Origin: Butyricicoccus pullicaecorum
Lineage (GTDB): Bacteria; Bacillota; Clostridia; Oscillospirales; Butyricicoccaceae
NCBI GenBank assembly: GCA_018366195.1
Contig: JAGZIN010000020.1
Coordinates: 1-47,892 of the forward strand
DNA: 47,892 nucleotides
Reading direction: 5' to 3'
Shown here: positions 39,235 to 47,269 of the stretch, piece after piece
How positions within the stretch are numbered: position 1 is the stretch's first letter
Layout: each line of letters begins with the position of its first letter
Made by a program: the position numbers and the translations under genes
The notes under the pieces: generated by a model
The model's input: the letters and a program-made list of their open reading frames with translations, nothing else
Told to the model about the DNA's origin: nothing
The model's database searches: none

Positions 39235-39675
39235 ATGAAGCTTCAGGACTTACAGCCCGCTCTGGGTTCCACTAAGAAGGCATATCGCAAGGGTCGTGGC
39301 GCTGGTTCCGGCAACGGCAAGACTGCTGGCCGCGGTCATAAGGGTCAGTGGGCTCGCTCCGGCGGCGGCGTTCGCCCGGGCTTTGAGGGTGGCCAGATGC
39401 CTCTGGCACGCCGTCTGCCAAAGCGCGGCTTCAACAACATCTTCGGCACCACTTACGCAGCAGTGAATGTTTCTGCACTGGAGCGTTTTGAAAACGGTAC
39501 CGAGGTTACTACCGAGCTGCTGCTCGAAACTGGTATCATCTCCAAGGCGCTGGACGGCGTAAAAATCCTTGGAAATGGTGAGCTGACCAAGAACCTGACC
39601 GTAAAGGCTACGGCATTCTCTGCTTCTGCAAAGGAAAAAATCGAGAAGGCTGGCGGAAAGGTCGAGGTGATCTAA
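39235..39675 (+). CDS. rplO: 50S ribosomal protein L15
   Basis: 146 aa from ATG 39235; the GAGGAGG Shine-Dalgarno is within the end of rpmD. MKLQDLQPALGSTKKAYRKG, GRGHKGQWARSGGGVRPGFE and GGQMPLARRLPKRGFNNIF are the standard signature. It is a late assembly 50S protein. Its stop is 1 base before secY. Confidence 0.98.
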   Translation: MKLQDLQPALGSTKKAYRKGRGAGSGNGKTAGRGHKGQWARSGGGVRPGFEGGQMPLARRLPKRGFNNIFGTTYAAVNVSALERFENGTEVTTELLLETGIISKALDGVKILGNGELTKNLTVKATAFSASAKEKIEKAGGKVEVI

Positions 39676-39676
39676 G

Positions 39677-40957
39677 GTGCTCGAGACCCTAAAGAACGCC
39701 TGGCGGGTCGCTGACCTTAGAAAGAAGATTCTTTATACACTGTTCATTGTATTCATCTTCCGCCTTGGTTCTTCCATCACGGTCCCGTTCGTTGATTTTG
39801 CACAGCTGGCTCAGGTGTTTGCTCAGCAGACCTCCGGAGGCTCCCTTTTGGGCTTCATGGATGTTTTCACCGGCGGCGGTCTGTCCAATGCGACGATTTT
39901 CGCAATGGGCATCACCCCATATATCAACGCATCAATTATCCTGCAGCTGCTGACCATTGCAATCCCTGCGCTGGAGCGCATGGTGCGAGATGGCGGCGAG
40001 GAGGGGCAGAAGAAAATTGCCAGCTGGACCCGCTATCTTGCGGTTGTGCTGGGATTGGTTCAGGGCTTCTCTTACTATATGCTCATTAAAAGCTGGGGTC
40101 TTTTGACAGAAACCGGCGTTTGGGCTGCAATTGTCATTATTATGGCATTTACTGCGGGCACTGCGCTCATTATGTGGATGGGTGAGCACATCACTGAGAA
40201 CGGTATCGGAAACGGTATCTCGATCATCCTTTTTGCGGGTATTATTTCCCGTGGGCCGCATCTGGCCACTGCGATTGTGCAGCTGTTCAAAACTTCTGCT
40301 CTGTCCGGCATCTTGATGATTGTTGTCGGATTGGCAATGGTTGTGTTTATCGTCTATATGTCCAACGCAGAGCGCCGGATTCCGATTCAGTACGCAAAGC
40401 GTGTGGTTGGCCGTAAGATGTATGGCGGACAGTCCACGCATCTGCCAATCAAGGTAAATGCAACTGGCGTTATGCCGATTATCTTCGCATCTTCCATTCT
40501 GTCCCTTCCGGCAACCATTCAAATGTTCTGGCACCCGGAAGCAGGTACAGTTGGTGCTTCGCTCATGAATTTGTTCCAGCAGACCTCTCCGTTCTATATT
40601 GCGCTTTATGCGCTCATGATTTTTGGGTTCTCCTATTTCTATGCGTCGATTCAGTTCAATCCCATCGAAATTGCGAACAACCTGAAAAAGAACGGCGGCT
40701 ATATCCCGGGCTTCCGTCCCGGCAAGCCCACATCGGACTTCATCATGAAGGCGCTTGGCAAGGTTGTCTTTGTCGGTGCAATCTTCCTGTGCGTGGTTGC
40801 GCTGGTTCCGCTGATTATTGGTGCATTTAATTCCAGCCTAAGCAATGTTGCATTGGGTGGTACCTCTGTCATCATTGTGGTAGGTGTCGCACTTGAAACT
40901 GTTAAGCAGCTGGAAGCACAGATGATGATGCGTCATCATAAGGGCTTTCTGGAGTAA
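39677..40957 (+). CDS. secY: preprotein translocase subunit SecY
   Basis: 426 aa from GTG 39677, placed one base after the rplO stop with GAGGTG within rplO. It has ten TM helices. The plug region (LGFMDVFTGGGLSNATIFAM), the conserved PYINASIILQLLTIAIP and the cytosolic loop with RRIPIQYAKRVVGRK are present. It is the pore of the Sec translocon that exports the signal-peptide proteins in this window. Confidence 0.98.
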   Translation: MLETLKNAWRVADLRKKILYTLFIVFIFRLGSSITVPFVDFAQLAQVFAQQTSGGSLLGFMDVFTGGGLSNATIFAMGITPYINASIILQLLTIAIPALERMVRDGGEEGQKKIASWTRYLAVVLGLVQGFSYYMLIKSWGLLTETGVWAAIVIIMAFTAGTALIMWMGEHITENGIGNGISIILFAGIISRGPHLATAIVQLFKTSALSGILMIVVGLAMVVFIVYMSNAERRIPIQYAKRVVGRKMYGGQSTHLPIKVNATGVMPIIFASSILSLPATIQMFWHPEAGTVGASLMNLFQQTSPFYIALYALMIFGFSYFYASIQFNPIEIANNLKKNGGYIPGFRPGKPTSDFIMKALGKVVFVGAIFLCVVALVPLIIGAFNSSLSNVALGGTSVIIVVGVALETVKQLEAQMMMRHHKGFLE

Positions 40958-40972
40958 TAGGAGGCAATTTCT

Positions 40973-41602
40973 GTGAATTTGATTCTTTTGGGCGCTCCAG
41001 GCGCCGGCAAGGGCACATTGGCTTCTTTCCTGATTGAAAAGATGGGCGTTCCTTCGGTTTCAACAGGCAATATCCTGCGCGAGGCAATCCGAAATGGCAC
41101 AGAGCTTGGCAAGCAGGCAAAGGCGTTTATGGACTCGGGCAAGCTCGTTTCCGATGCGCTTGTGATTGACCTGCTCAAAGAGCGTATCGCGCAGCCGGAC
41201 TGCCAGAACGGTTTTATCCTCGATGGCTTTCCGCGCACAATTCCACAGGCAGAGGCACTGGACCAGATTGCGAAAATCGACTGTGCTCTGTCATTGGAGG
41301 TTGATGACAGCGTGATTGAAGGTCGTATGACCGGACGCCGTACTTGTACGAAGTGCGGTGCAACCTACCATATCACTGCGAATCCGCCCAAAACAGAGGG
41401 TGTATGCGACGCCTGCGGCGATGCTTTGCAGATTCGTGCAGACGATAAGCTGGAGGTTGTACGTCAGCGCCTTGAAACCTATCATGCGCAGACCGAGCCG
41501 CTGAAGGATTACTATGGTGCGCAGGGCAAGCTCAAGAGCATTGACGGCGCACAGGGCATTGAACAGACCAAGACACTGGCCTGTGAGGCACTGGGTCTGT
41601 AA
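40973..41602 (+). CDS. adk: adenylate kinase with zinc-type lid
   Basis: 209 aa from GTG 40973, with AGGAGG 8 bases upstream. The P-loop GAPGAGKGTL, the NMP-binding segment STGNILREAIRNGT and DGFPRTIPQAE are complete. The lid carries Cys-x2-Cys (CTKCG) and Cys-x2-Cys (CDACG), the zinc form typical of Gram-positive bacteria. It interconverts 2 ADP with ATP and AMP. Confidence 0.97.
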   Translation: MNLILLGAPGAGKGTLASFLIEKMGVPSVSTGNILREAIRNGTELGKQAKAFMDSGKLVSDALVIDLLKERIAQPDCQNGFILDGFPRTIPQAEALDQIAKIDCALSLEVDDSVIEGRMTGRRTCTKCGATYHITANPPKTEGVCDACGDALQIRADDKLEVVRQRLETYHAQTEPLKDYYGAQGKLKSIDGAQGIEQTKTLACEALGL

Positions 41603-41605
41603 TCT

Positions 41606-42370
41606 ATGATCCCAATCAAAACGAATGAACAACTGGAGCGTATGCGCGCAGCCTGCCGCCTGACTGCCATGGCGCGGAAAGCGGCACATGACGCGGTCGC
41701 TCCCGGGGTTACCACGGACGAGATTGACCAGATTGTCCGTCGTACCATCGAGGAGGCGGGGGCAAAGCCCTCCTTCCTCGGCTACGGCGGCTTTCCGGCA
41801 AGCGCCTGTGTATCGATCAATGATGAGGTCATTCACGGTATCCCTTCCAAAAAGCGGGTTATCCGCTCCGGCGATATCGTAAAGATCGATGTCGGCGCCT
41901 ATATCGGCGGCTTCCATGGAGACTGTGCCTGTACAGTCGCCTGCGGTGAGGTCTCTGATGAGGCGAAGCGGCTGATCGAGGTAACCCGGCAGAGCTTCTA
42001 TGAGGGCATCAGGTTTGCCCGGGAGGGCTGCCGCGTTTCCGATATTTCGGCCGCGGTGCAGGCCTATGTTGAGGCCAATGGTTTTTCGGTCGTGCGCTCC
42101 TTTGTAGGGCACGGCGTTGGCCGCCAGCTCCATGAATCTCCTGAGGTGCCGAATTATGGCAGAGCAGGGCATGGTGCGCGCCTGCAAAAAGGCATGACCC
42201 TCGCAATCGAACCGATGGTCAATGTCGGCGTATACGATGTGCGTGTCCTGTCTGACGGTTGGACGGTCAAGACAAAGGACGGCAAGCTGTCTGCGCATTA
42301 TGAAAACACAGTTGCCATTACCGATGGGGAGCCTGAAATTTTGACGGCTATCGACGGTGAGGTGCTGTGA
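41606..42370 (+). CDS. map: methionine aminopeptidase type I
   Basis: 254 aa from ATG 41606. There is no strong Shine-Dalgarno, so it is probably coupled to adk, 3 bases upstream. The metal ligands are in KIDVGAYIGGFHGDCACTVA (two Asp), the GHGVGRQLHE His, IEPMVNVG and the final NTVAITDGEPEI Glu. It removes initiator Met from nascent chains. GCC/CTC-type codons are more common than in the ribosomal genes around it. Confidence 0.96.
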   Translation: MIPIKTNEQLERMRAACRLTAMARKAAHDAVAPGVTTDEIDQIVRRTIEEAGAKPSFLGYGGFPASACVSINDEVIHGIPSKKRVIRSGDIVKIDVGAYIGGFHGDCACTVACGEVSDEAKRLIEVTRQSFYEGIRFAREGCRVSDISAAVQAYVEANGFSVVRSFVGHGVGRQLHESPEVPNYGRAGHGARLQKGMTLAIEPMVNVGVYDVRVLSDGWTVKTKDGKLSAHYENTVAITDGEPEILTAIDGEVL

Positions 42371-42660
42371 TGATGTGTTCCCATGTATCTGATCTGGTGG
42401 TTTCGCTGGCTGGGCGTGACAAAGGTGAGTTTCTCCTCGTTTTGCGCGAGGACGAGCAATATCTTTGGCTTGCAAATGGCAGAACGCGCCGCGCTGAAAA
42501 GCCGAAGCGCAAAAAGCGCCGGCATACGGCATTTGAGGCGCACTGCGACGCGCGCACCCGCGACAAGCTGCTCGAAACGGGCAGGCTGACCAACAGCGAT
42601 ATCCGGAAAGCGCTGTCCATCTGGGCAGACGAGAACCAAAACACTGACCAAGGAAGGTAA
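42370..42660 (+). CDS. KOW-domain RNA-binding protein (L14e-like)
   Basis: About 96 aa from ATG 42370 (TGATG overlap with the map stop); GTG 42367 and ATG 42373 are equally possible by sequence. The N-terminal half (SDLVVSLAGRDKGEFLLVLR) is the KOW fold seen in the small RNA-binding protein encoded between map and infA in most clostridia. A basic stretch (RRAEKPKRKKRRHTAFEAHC) follows. Its role on the ribosome is unknown. Confidence 0.85.
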   Translation: MMCSHVSDLVVSLAGRDKGEFLLVLREDEQYLWLANGRTRRAEKPKRKKRRHTAFEAHCDARTRDKLLETGRLTNSDIRKALSIWADENQNTDQGR

Positions 42661-42667
42661 GCGAAAC

Positions 42668-42886
42668 ATGGCTAAAGACGACGTAATTGAGCTGGAAGGT
42701 ACCGTCATAGAGGCGCTGCCCAATGCAATGTTCCAAGTAGAACTGCCAAATGGGCACAAGATCTTGGCACATATTTCGGGTAAGCTCCGCATGAACTTTA
42801 TCCGCATTCTCCCTGGCGACAAGGTCACCGTGCAGATGTCGCCATACGACCTGACCCGCGGCCGCATCACCTGGCGTTCCAAGTAA
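42668..42886 (+). CDS. infA: translation initiation factor IF-1
   Basis: 72 aa from ATG 42668, with GGAAGG upstream. MAKDDVIELEGTVIEALPNA, FQVELPNGHKILAHISGKLR and PYDLTRGRITWRSK are standard IF-1, an OB-fold that occupies the A site during initiation. Confidence 0.98.
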   Translation: MAKDDVIELEGTVIEALPNAMFQVELPNGHKILAHISGKLRMNFIRILPGDKVTVQMSPYDLTRGRITWRSK

Positions 42887-42984
42887 GGAAGCGCCCTTTG
42901 TGATGAAAAGGCGGGCGGAGGCTCCCATGTGACCGAGGAGCCGTTTCCACCACCGATCTATAAATCTGATGGAGGTTAATTCTC
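42887..42984 (+). promoter_or_regulatory. structured spacer between infA and rpmJ
   Basis: 98 bases. GGCTCC (42920-42925) pairs with GGAGCC (42937-42942). No terminator T-run. Confidence 0.35.
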
Positions 42985-43098
42985 ATGAAAGTAAGACCGT
43001 CTGTAAAGCCGATCTGTGAAAAGTGCAAAATCATTCGCCGCAAGGGCCGTGTAATGGTTATTTGCATCAATCCAAAGCACAAGCAGAAGCAGGGCTGA
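42985..43098 (+). CDS. rpmJ: 50S ribosomal protein L36
   Basis: 37 aa from ATG 42985, with GGAGGT 9 bases upstream. MKVRPSVKPICEKCKIIRRK and VICINPKHKQKQG are the standard sequence. The zinc ligands Cys11, Cys14, Cys27 and His32 are all present. It is the smallest 50S protein and lies between infA and rpsM as usual. Confidence 0.97.
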   Translation: MKVRPSVKPICEKCKIIRRKGRVMVICINPKHKQKQG

Positions 43099-43351
43099 TT
43101 CCAAACCTGTAAAGAGGGGAATCAGAGCGCACCGCAAACGATTGCGAGGCAGCTCGCAGTACGTGTGGCTGTTCCCACGGAAAATTTTTTCCGGCGCTTC
43201 TTTGTGAGGAGAGCGCAGGCTCTCTGATAAATCGAACGACGGAACCGACAAGCACATGCGGCGCACCGCATGGCGCTACAAGAGCGGAGGCGGCTCTTAG
43301 ACGGGTTTCCGCAACATACGCCTCAGGAACTATACTTTGGAGGTAAATGAA
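43099..43351 (+). promoter_or_regulatory. hairpin-rich spacer between rpmJ and rpsM
   Basis: 253 bases without an ORF. Four perfect hairpins: CGGAAAA/TTTTCCG (43178-43193), GAGAGC/GCTCTC (43209-43224), CATGCGG/CCGCATG (43255-43272) and AAGAGC/GCTCTT (43280-43298). No T-run after any of them. It separates spc-type from alpha-type genes and could be an S13 or S4 control region. Confidence 0.5.
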
Positions 43352-43720
43352 ATGGCACGTATTGCCGGTGTTGACCTTCCGCGTGAAAAGCGCGTAGAGA
43401 TTGGACTGACCTATGTCTACGGCATTGGACGGAAGCTGTCTAACGACATTCTGAAGCAGACCGGTATCAATCCGGATACTCGCGTCAAGGATTTGACCGA
43501 GGAAGAAGCAGCAAAGCTGCGTGAGTGCATCGAGCATGGTTACACCGTTGAGGGTGATCTGCGCCGTGAAATCGGTCTGAACATCAAGCGTCTGGTTGAA
43601 ATTGGCTGCTACCGTGGCGTTCGTCACCGCCGTGGTCTGCCGGTTCGCGGTCAGCGTACCAAGACCAATGCGCGTACTCGCAAGGGTCCGAAGAAGACCA
43701 TTGCAAACAAGAAGAAGTAA
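43352..43720 (+). CDS. rpsM: 30S ribosomal protein S13
   Basis: 122 aa from ATG 43352, with GGAGGT 8 bases upstream (a frame start at 43,337 is inside the RBS region). MARIAGVDLPREKRVEIGLT, YRGVRHRRGLPVRGQRTKTN and the basic tail are standard. It is a 30S head protein contacting L5 and P-site tRNA. Confidence 0.98.
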   Translation: MARIAGVDLPREKRVEIGLTYVYGIGRKLSNDILKQTGINPDTRVKDLTEEEAAKLRECIEHGYTVEGDLRREIGLNIKRLVEIGCYRGVRHRRGLPVRGQRTKTNARTRKGPKKTIANKKK

Positions 43721-43736
43721 GGAGGGGAGCATATAA

Positions 43737-44141
43737 ATGGCTAAGGTTCAGAAGAAGGGCGCTCAGACGCGCACCAAGCGCCGCGAGCGCAAGAACATCG
43801 AAAAGGGCGCGGCTCATATCCGCTCCTCTTTCAACAATACGATCGTTACCATCACTGACCTCAACGGCAACGCCCTCAGCTGGGCTTCCGCAGGTGAGAT
43901 GGGCTTCCGCGGTTCCCGTAAGTCCACACCATACGCGGCACAGACCGCAGCAGAGACCGCTGCAAAGGCTGCTATGGAGCACGGACTCAAGACCGTTGAA
44001 GTATATGTCAAGGGCCCGGGTTCTGGCCGTGAGGCTGCAATCCGTGCGCTGCAGGCAACCGGTCTTGAGGTAACGATGATTAAGGACGTTACCCCAATTC
44101 CGCATAACGGCTGCCGCCCGCCCAAGAGAAGAAGAGTATAA
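43737..44141 (+). CDS. rpsK: 30S ribosomal protein S11
   Basis: 134 aa from ATG 43737, with GGAGGGG upstream. IRSSFNNTIVTITDLNGNAL, GFRGSRKSTPYAAQTAAETA and the end IPHNGCRPPKRRRV are standard. It forms part of the 30S platform at the E site. Confidence 0.98.
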   Translation: MAKVQKKGAQTRTKRRERKNIEKGAAHIRSSFNNTIVTITDLNGNALSWASAGEMGFRGSRKSTPYAAQTAAETAAKAAMEHGLKTVEVYVKGPGSGREAAIRALQATGLEVTMIKDVTPIPHNGCRPPKRRRV

Positions 44142-44159
44142 TCGAGGAGGAAACCAATA

Positions 44160-44753
44160 ATGGCAAAGAATACGCAGCCCATTCTGAAGAGATGTAAGAC
44201 TCTGGGCATTTCCCCTGCAGTTCTTGGTTACTCCAAGGAGACCAAGCGCAACCCGAAGCAGTCCCGCCGCAAGCAGTCTGAATACGGCTTGCAGCTGACA
44301 GAAAAGCAGAAGGTAAAATTCATTTATGGTGTTCTGGAAAAGCAGTTCCGTAAGTACTACGAGAAGGCTGAAAAGAAGCAGGGCATCACAGGTGAAATTC
44401 TGCTTCAGGAGCTGGAGCGCCGTCTGGACAATGTTGTATATCGTCTGGGCTTTGCAAACACCCGCCGCGAGGCACGTCAGCTCGTAAGCCATGCACACTT
44501 TACTGTAAATGGCAAGCGCGTAAACATTCCCTCTTATCAGGTGAAGCCGGGTGACGTGATTGCTGTTTGCGAGAAGTCTCGCTCTGCAACCAAGTTCAAG
44601 ACTCTGCTTGAGGAGAACGGCAAGAAGGCTTGTCCGAAGTGGATCGACAAGGCAAACGACTCCTTTGAAGGTAAAATCGTAGCTATGCCTGCACGTGATG
44701 ATATCGACTACGAAGTAGCTGAGCATCTCATCGTCGAGTTGTACTCCAAATAA
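44160..44753 (+). CDS. rpsD: 30S ribosomal protein S4
   Basis: 197 aa from ATG 44160, with GAGGAGG upstream. The S4 domain (LERRLDNVVYRLGFANTRRE, LVSHAHFTVNGKRVNIPSYQ) is intact. The N-terminus reads MAKNTQPILKRCKTLGISPA and has no zinc Cys cluster. In many bacteria S4 represses the alpha operon. Confidence 0.98.
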   Translation: MAKNTQPILKRCKTLGISPAVLGYSKETKRNPKQSRRKQSEYGLQLTEKQKVKFIYGVLEKQFRKYYEKAEKKQGITGEILLQELERRLDNVVYRLGFANTRREARQLVSHAHFTVNGKRVNIPSYQVKPGDVIAVCEKSRSATKFKTLLEENGKKACPKWIDKANDSFEGKIVAMPARDDIDYEVAEHLIVELYSK

Positions 44754-44784
44754 GCCAAACCCTCGTTTTTTGGATCACTTTTCG

Positions 44785-44812
44785 CGCGCTGTCGCCATTC
44801 TGGCGTGGCGCG
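44785..44812 (+). promoter_or_regulatory. hairpin in the rpsD-rpoA spacer
   Basis: CGCGC (44785-44789) with GCGCG (44808-44812) encloses CGCCA/TGGCG (44793-44805). The spacer is 117 bases. There is no T-run, so it is probably an mRNA processing or translation element. Confidence 0.45.
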
Positions 44813-44870
44813 TGAAATTTCCATCTATTTTGCAAGTGAATTGGCCGCATGAAAAGGAGGGTATCTTACA

Positions 44871-45821
44871 ATGATCGAAATTGAAAAGCCGCGCATTGAT
44901 TGCGAGGAGCTGGCAGAAGACGGCTCCTATGGCAGATTCGTCGTAGAACCGCTGGAGCGTGGATACGGTACCACACTGGGAAACTCCCTGCGTCGTATCC
45001 TGTTGTCCTCTCTGCCGGGCACTGCTGCGACCTCCATCAAAATCGCTGGCGTGCAACATGAGTTTTCCACCATTCCGGGTGTGAAAGAGGACGTGACAGA
45101 GATCGTTCTCAACGTAAAGGGCATTATTGCCAAGCTTTACTGTGATGGTCCCAAGACTGTCTATATCGAGGCTGCAAGCGAAGGCGAGGTCAAAGCCGGT
45201 GACATTCATTCAGATGGTGAGGTAGAGATCCTGAACCCCGACCTGCATATTGCAACCCTGATGAGTGACGCGCGTCTGTCTATGGAGATCACTCTGGCTT
45301 CCGGCCGTGGATACGTTCCGGCAGAACGTAACAAGCAGAACAATCAGAATGCGATTGGCGTGATTCCGGTAGACTCTATCTACACACCGGTGTACAAGGT
45401 GAATTATACCGTAGAGAACACCCGTGTCGGCAATATGACCGACTATGACAAGCTCACCCTTGAGCTGTGGACAGACCGCACCATCAACGCACGCGATGCG
45501 GTTTCTCTTGGTGCAAAGGTTCTGCGCGACCACCTCGATCTGTTTGTTGATCTCTCGGAGGAGATCGGCTCGAAATCTACTGTCGTTGAGAAGGCAGAGG
45601 CACAGCATGACAAGGTTCTGGAGATGACCATTGAAGAATTGGACTTCTCTGTTCGTTCGTTCAACTGCCTCAAACGCGCTGGCATCAACACCGTGGAAGA
45701 CCTTATCAATACCTCTGAAGAGGATATGATGAAGGTGAGAAACCTCGGACGTAAGTCCCTTGAAGAGGTTATCGGCAAGCTGGAGACGATGGGTCTCTCG
45801 CTGGCAAAGTCTGAGGAGTAA
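44871..45821 (+). CDS. rpoA: RNA polymerase alpha subunit
   Basis: 316 aa from ATG 44871, with AAGGAGG upstream. The N-terminal assembly domain (GYGTTLGNSLRRILLSSLPG) and the C-terminal UP-element/activator-binding domain (LDFSVRSFNCLKRAGINTVE, NLGRKSLEEVIGKL) are joined by an acidic linker. Length is normal. Confidence 0.98.
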   Translation: MIEIEKPRIDCEELAEDGSYGRFVVEPLERGYGTTLGNSLRRILLSSLPGTAATSIKIAGVQHEFSTIPGVKEDVTEIVLNVKGIIAKLYCDGPKTVYIEAASEGEVKAGDIHSDGEVEILNPDLHIATLMSDARLSMEITLASGRGYVPAERNKQNNQNAIGVIPVDSIYTPVYKVNYTVENTRVGNMTDYDKLTLELWTDRTINARDAVSLGAKVLRDHLDLFVDLSEEIGSKSTVVEKAEAQHDKVLEMTIEELDFSVRSFNCLKRAGINTVEDLINTSEEDMMKVRNLGRKSLEEVIGKLETMGLSLAKSEE

Positions 45822-45889
45822 GCATCTCAGATTCTCCACGCTTACTGTGCCAAGAAAAGGTGCAGGAGCGCGTGATTTTTTAGCACGAT

Positions 45890-45925
45890 AGCGGCGGCGT
45901 TTGCCGCGCTGCCGCTTTATTCTTT
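45890..45925 (+). terminator. partial terminator or processing hairpin between rpoA and rplQ
   Basis: AGCGGC (45890-45895) with GCCGCT (45911-45916) and GGCG/CCGC inside, followed by TTTATTCTTTTT. It could lower rplQ expression relative to rpoA. Confidence 0.5.
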
Positions 45926-45953
45926 TTGACCTATATTTTGGAGGTATACGAAC

Positions 45954-46295
45954 ATGGCATCTAATCGTAAGCTCGGCCGTCCGACCGAACACCGTATGGC
46001 GATGCTCCGCGCAATGGTAACCTTCCTGCTGGAGAACGGCAGAATTGAGACCACCGTTGCACGTGCAAAGGAAGTCGCTCCCCTGTGTGAGAAGATGATT
46101 ACACTGGGCAAGAAGAACACACTGGCAACTCGCCGTCAGGCAATGGCTTTTGTAACCAAGGAAGAAATCGTTGCAAAGCTGTTCTCTGAGATTGCACCGA
46201 AGTATGCAGAGCGCAATGGCGGCTATACCCGCATCATCAAGACCGGTCCTCGCCGTGGTGACTGCGCTGAAATGGCAATCATCGAGCTTGTATAA
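45954..46295 (+). CDS. rplQ: 50S ribosomal protein L17
   Basis: 113 aa from ATG 45954, with GGAGGT upstream. KLGRPTEHRMAMLRAMVTFL, RIETTVARAKEVAPLCEKMI and GGYTRIIKTGPRRGDCAEMA are standard. It is the last gene of the alpha operon. Confidence 0.98.
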   Translation: MASNRKLGRPTEHRMAMLRAMVTFLLENGRIETTVARAKEVAPLCEKMITLGKKNTLATRRQAMAFVTKEEIVAKLFSEIAPKYAERNGGYTRIIKTGPRRGDCAEMAIIELV

Positions 46296-46310
46296 TTTTA
46301 TTTGAATTCA

Positions 46311-46357
46311 AAATCAGTCCACCTGAGGCGTGCTCCCAGGTGAACTGATTTTTTTAT
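46311..46357 (+). terminator. terminator of the ribosomal operon
   Basis: AAATCAGTCCACCTG pairs with CAGGTGAACTGATTT (one mismatch), followed by TTTTTATTTTTT. Confidence 0.88.
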
Positions 46358-46635
46358 TTTTTATGAAAAATTTGCAGGAAAAAGCGAAATGCAACTGATA
46401 ATTGCGCAAATGTAAACCGAAAGTGGTTTACATAACACGTATATATTCTTAAAATTAGGGCTGAAAGAATGGAACGGAAGGAAAGGGCGGATTGGACGGA
46501 GCAAGGCACAGCGTGGAATGAGTTGGCTCTTTTGGAACAAAACGTGTTGTGCCAGCCTTACAGCAACATGAGATTTTTTTGTTTTCAGATATACCCTAAA
46601 ATATCATAAAGAATGGAAAATTGGAGGTTATTACA
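46358..46635 (+). other. AT-rich region upstream of the right-edge genes
   Basis: 278 bases between the rplQ terminator and the next gene. The promoter/operator at 46,410-46,455 is the only element seen; the rest has no ORF or strong structure. Confidence 0.5.
46410..46455 (+). promoter_or_regulatory. promoter with perfect 9-bp-arm operator dyad
   Basis: ATGTAAACC-(6 nt)-GGTTTACAT (46410-46433) is a perfect inverted repeat. Its right arm contains the -35 TTTACA (46427-46432), followed by a 17-base spacer and TAAAAT (46450-46455). It is the likely regulated promoter for the right-edge genes, although about 180 bases from the first one. Confidence 0.55.
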
Positions 46636-47163
46636 ATGAAAACCCATTGGAAAACATTGATATATGCAATCTTAGGAAATTTCATGATAGCTGTCATCAA
46701 TTTTTTAATATTAACAAAACCATTTCTTGCAGAGGGGAAAAGTCAATATACAATGATAACAGCAAATGCGCTCATCTTATTGGTGTTTGGCATAGGGATA
46801 GGCAAGCTTCTGGCAGTAAAGAATCAGTATACAACGCCATCTGCAAGTTATAGAAACGGTATGTTATTGAGGGAGTTTATCTGGGCACGACATGGATTTA
46901 AGCTGTCCATTGTTTTGCTTCTGTGGCTTATTTGTTTATGCAATCCAGAGATTGTGTATCGGTTATCTGATTTGCTTTCCCTAAATCCACCGTATGATGG
47001 GTTAAATAATCCATATCTCGTGTCAGTTTGGAAGCAATTTATCATTTATTATGTCACCTCTATACCGTCCATCACTGCATGGGTGATGTGTTATATTACT
47101 TTTGTTTTACAGGAAGATAAGCTTCAATTCCAATATGATAAAAAAATCTTCGGAGATTTATAA
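46636..47163 (+). CDS. membrane protein of unknown function
   Basis: 175 aa from ATG 46636, with GGAGGT 8 bases upstream. About four hydrophobic segments are visible (LIYAILGNFMIAVINFLILT, ANALILLVFGIGIGKLL, LSIVLLLWLICLC, ITAWVMCYITFVL), with a short charged C-terminus. It is AT-rich compared with the ribosomal genes. Not recognised. Confidence 0.7.
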   Translation: MKTHWKTLIYAILGNFMIAVINFLILTKPFLAEGKSQYTMITANALILLVFGIGIGKLLAVKNQYTTPSASYRNGMLLREFIWARHGFKLSIVLLLWLICLCNPEIVYRLSDLLSLNPPYDGLNNPYLVSVWKQFIIYYVTSIPSITAWVMCYITFVLQEDKLQFQYDKKIFGDL

Positions 47164-47269
47164 TGTTACAACAAATGTGTGTGTGTGACAGATTTCCGTG
47201 TTCCAAAAGTGGAAGTGATTGCACTTGTATATAAGAAACCATTCCGTTCGCAGCAAGGGAGAGAACTGT

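Noticed and set aside
41291..42928. Minus-strand ORF of 545 codons opposite adk-map-infA
   Set aside because: Antisense to conserved genes with Cys/Arg/His-rich composition typical of false frames.
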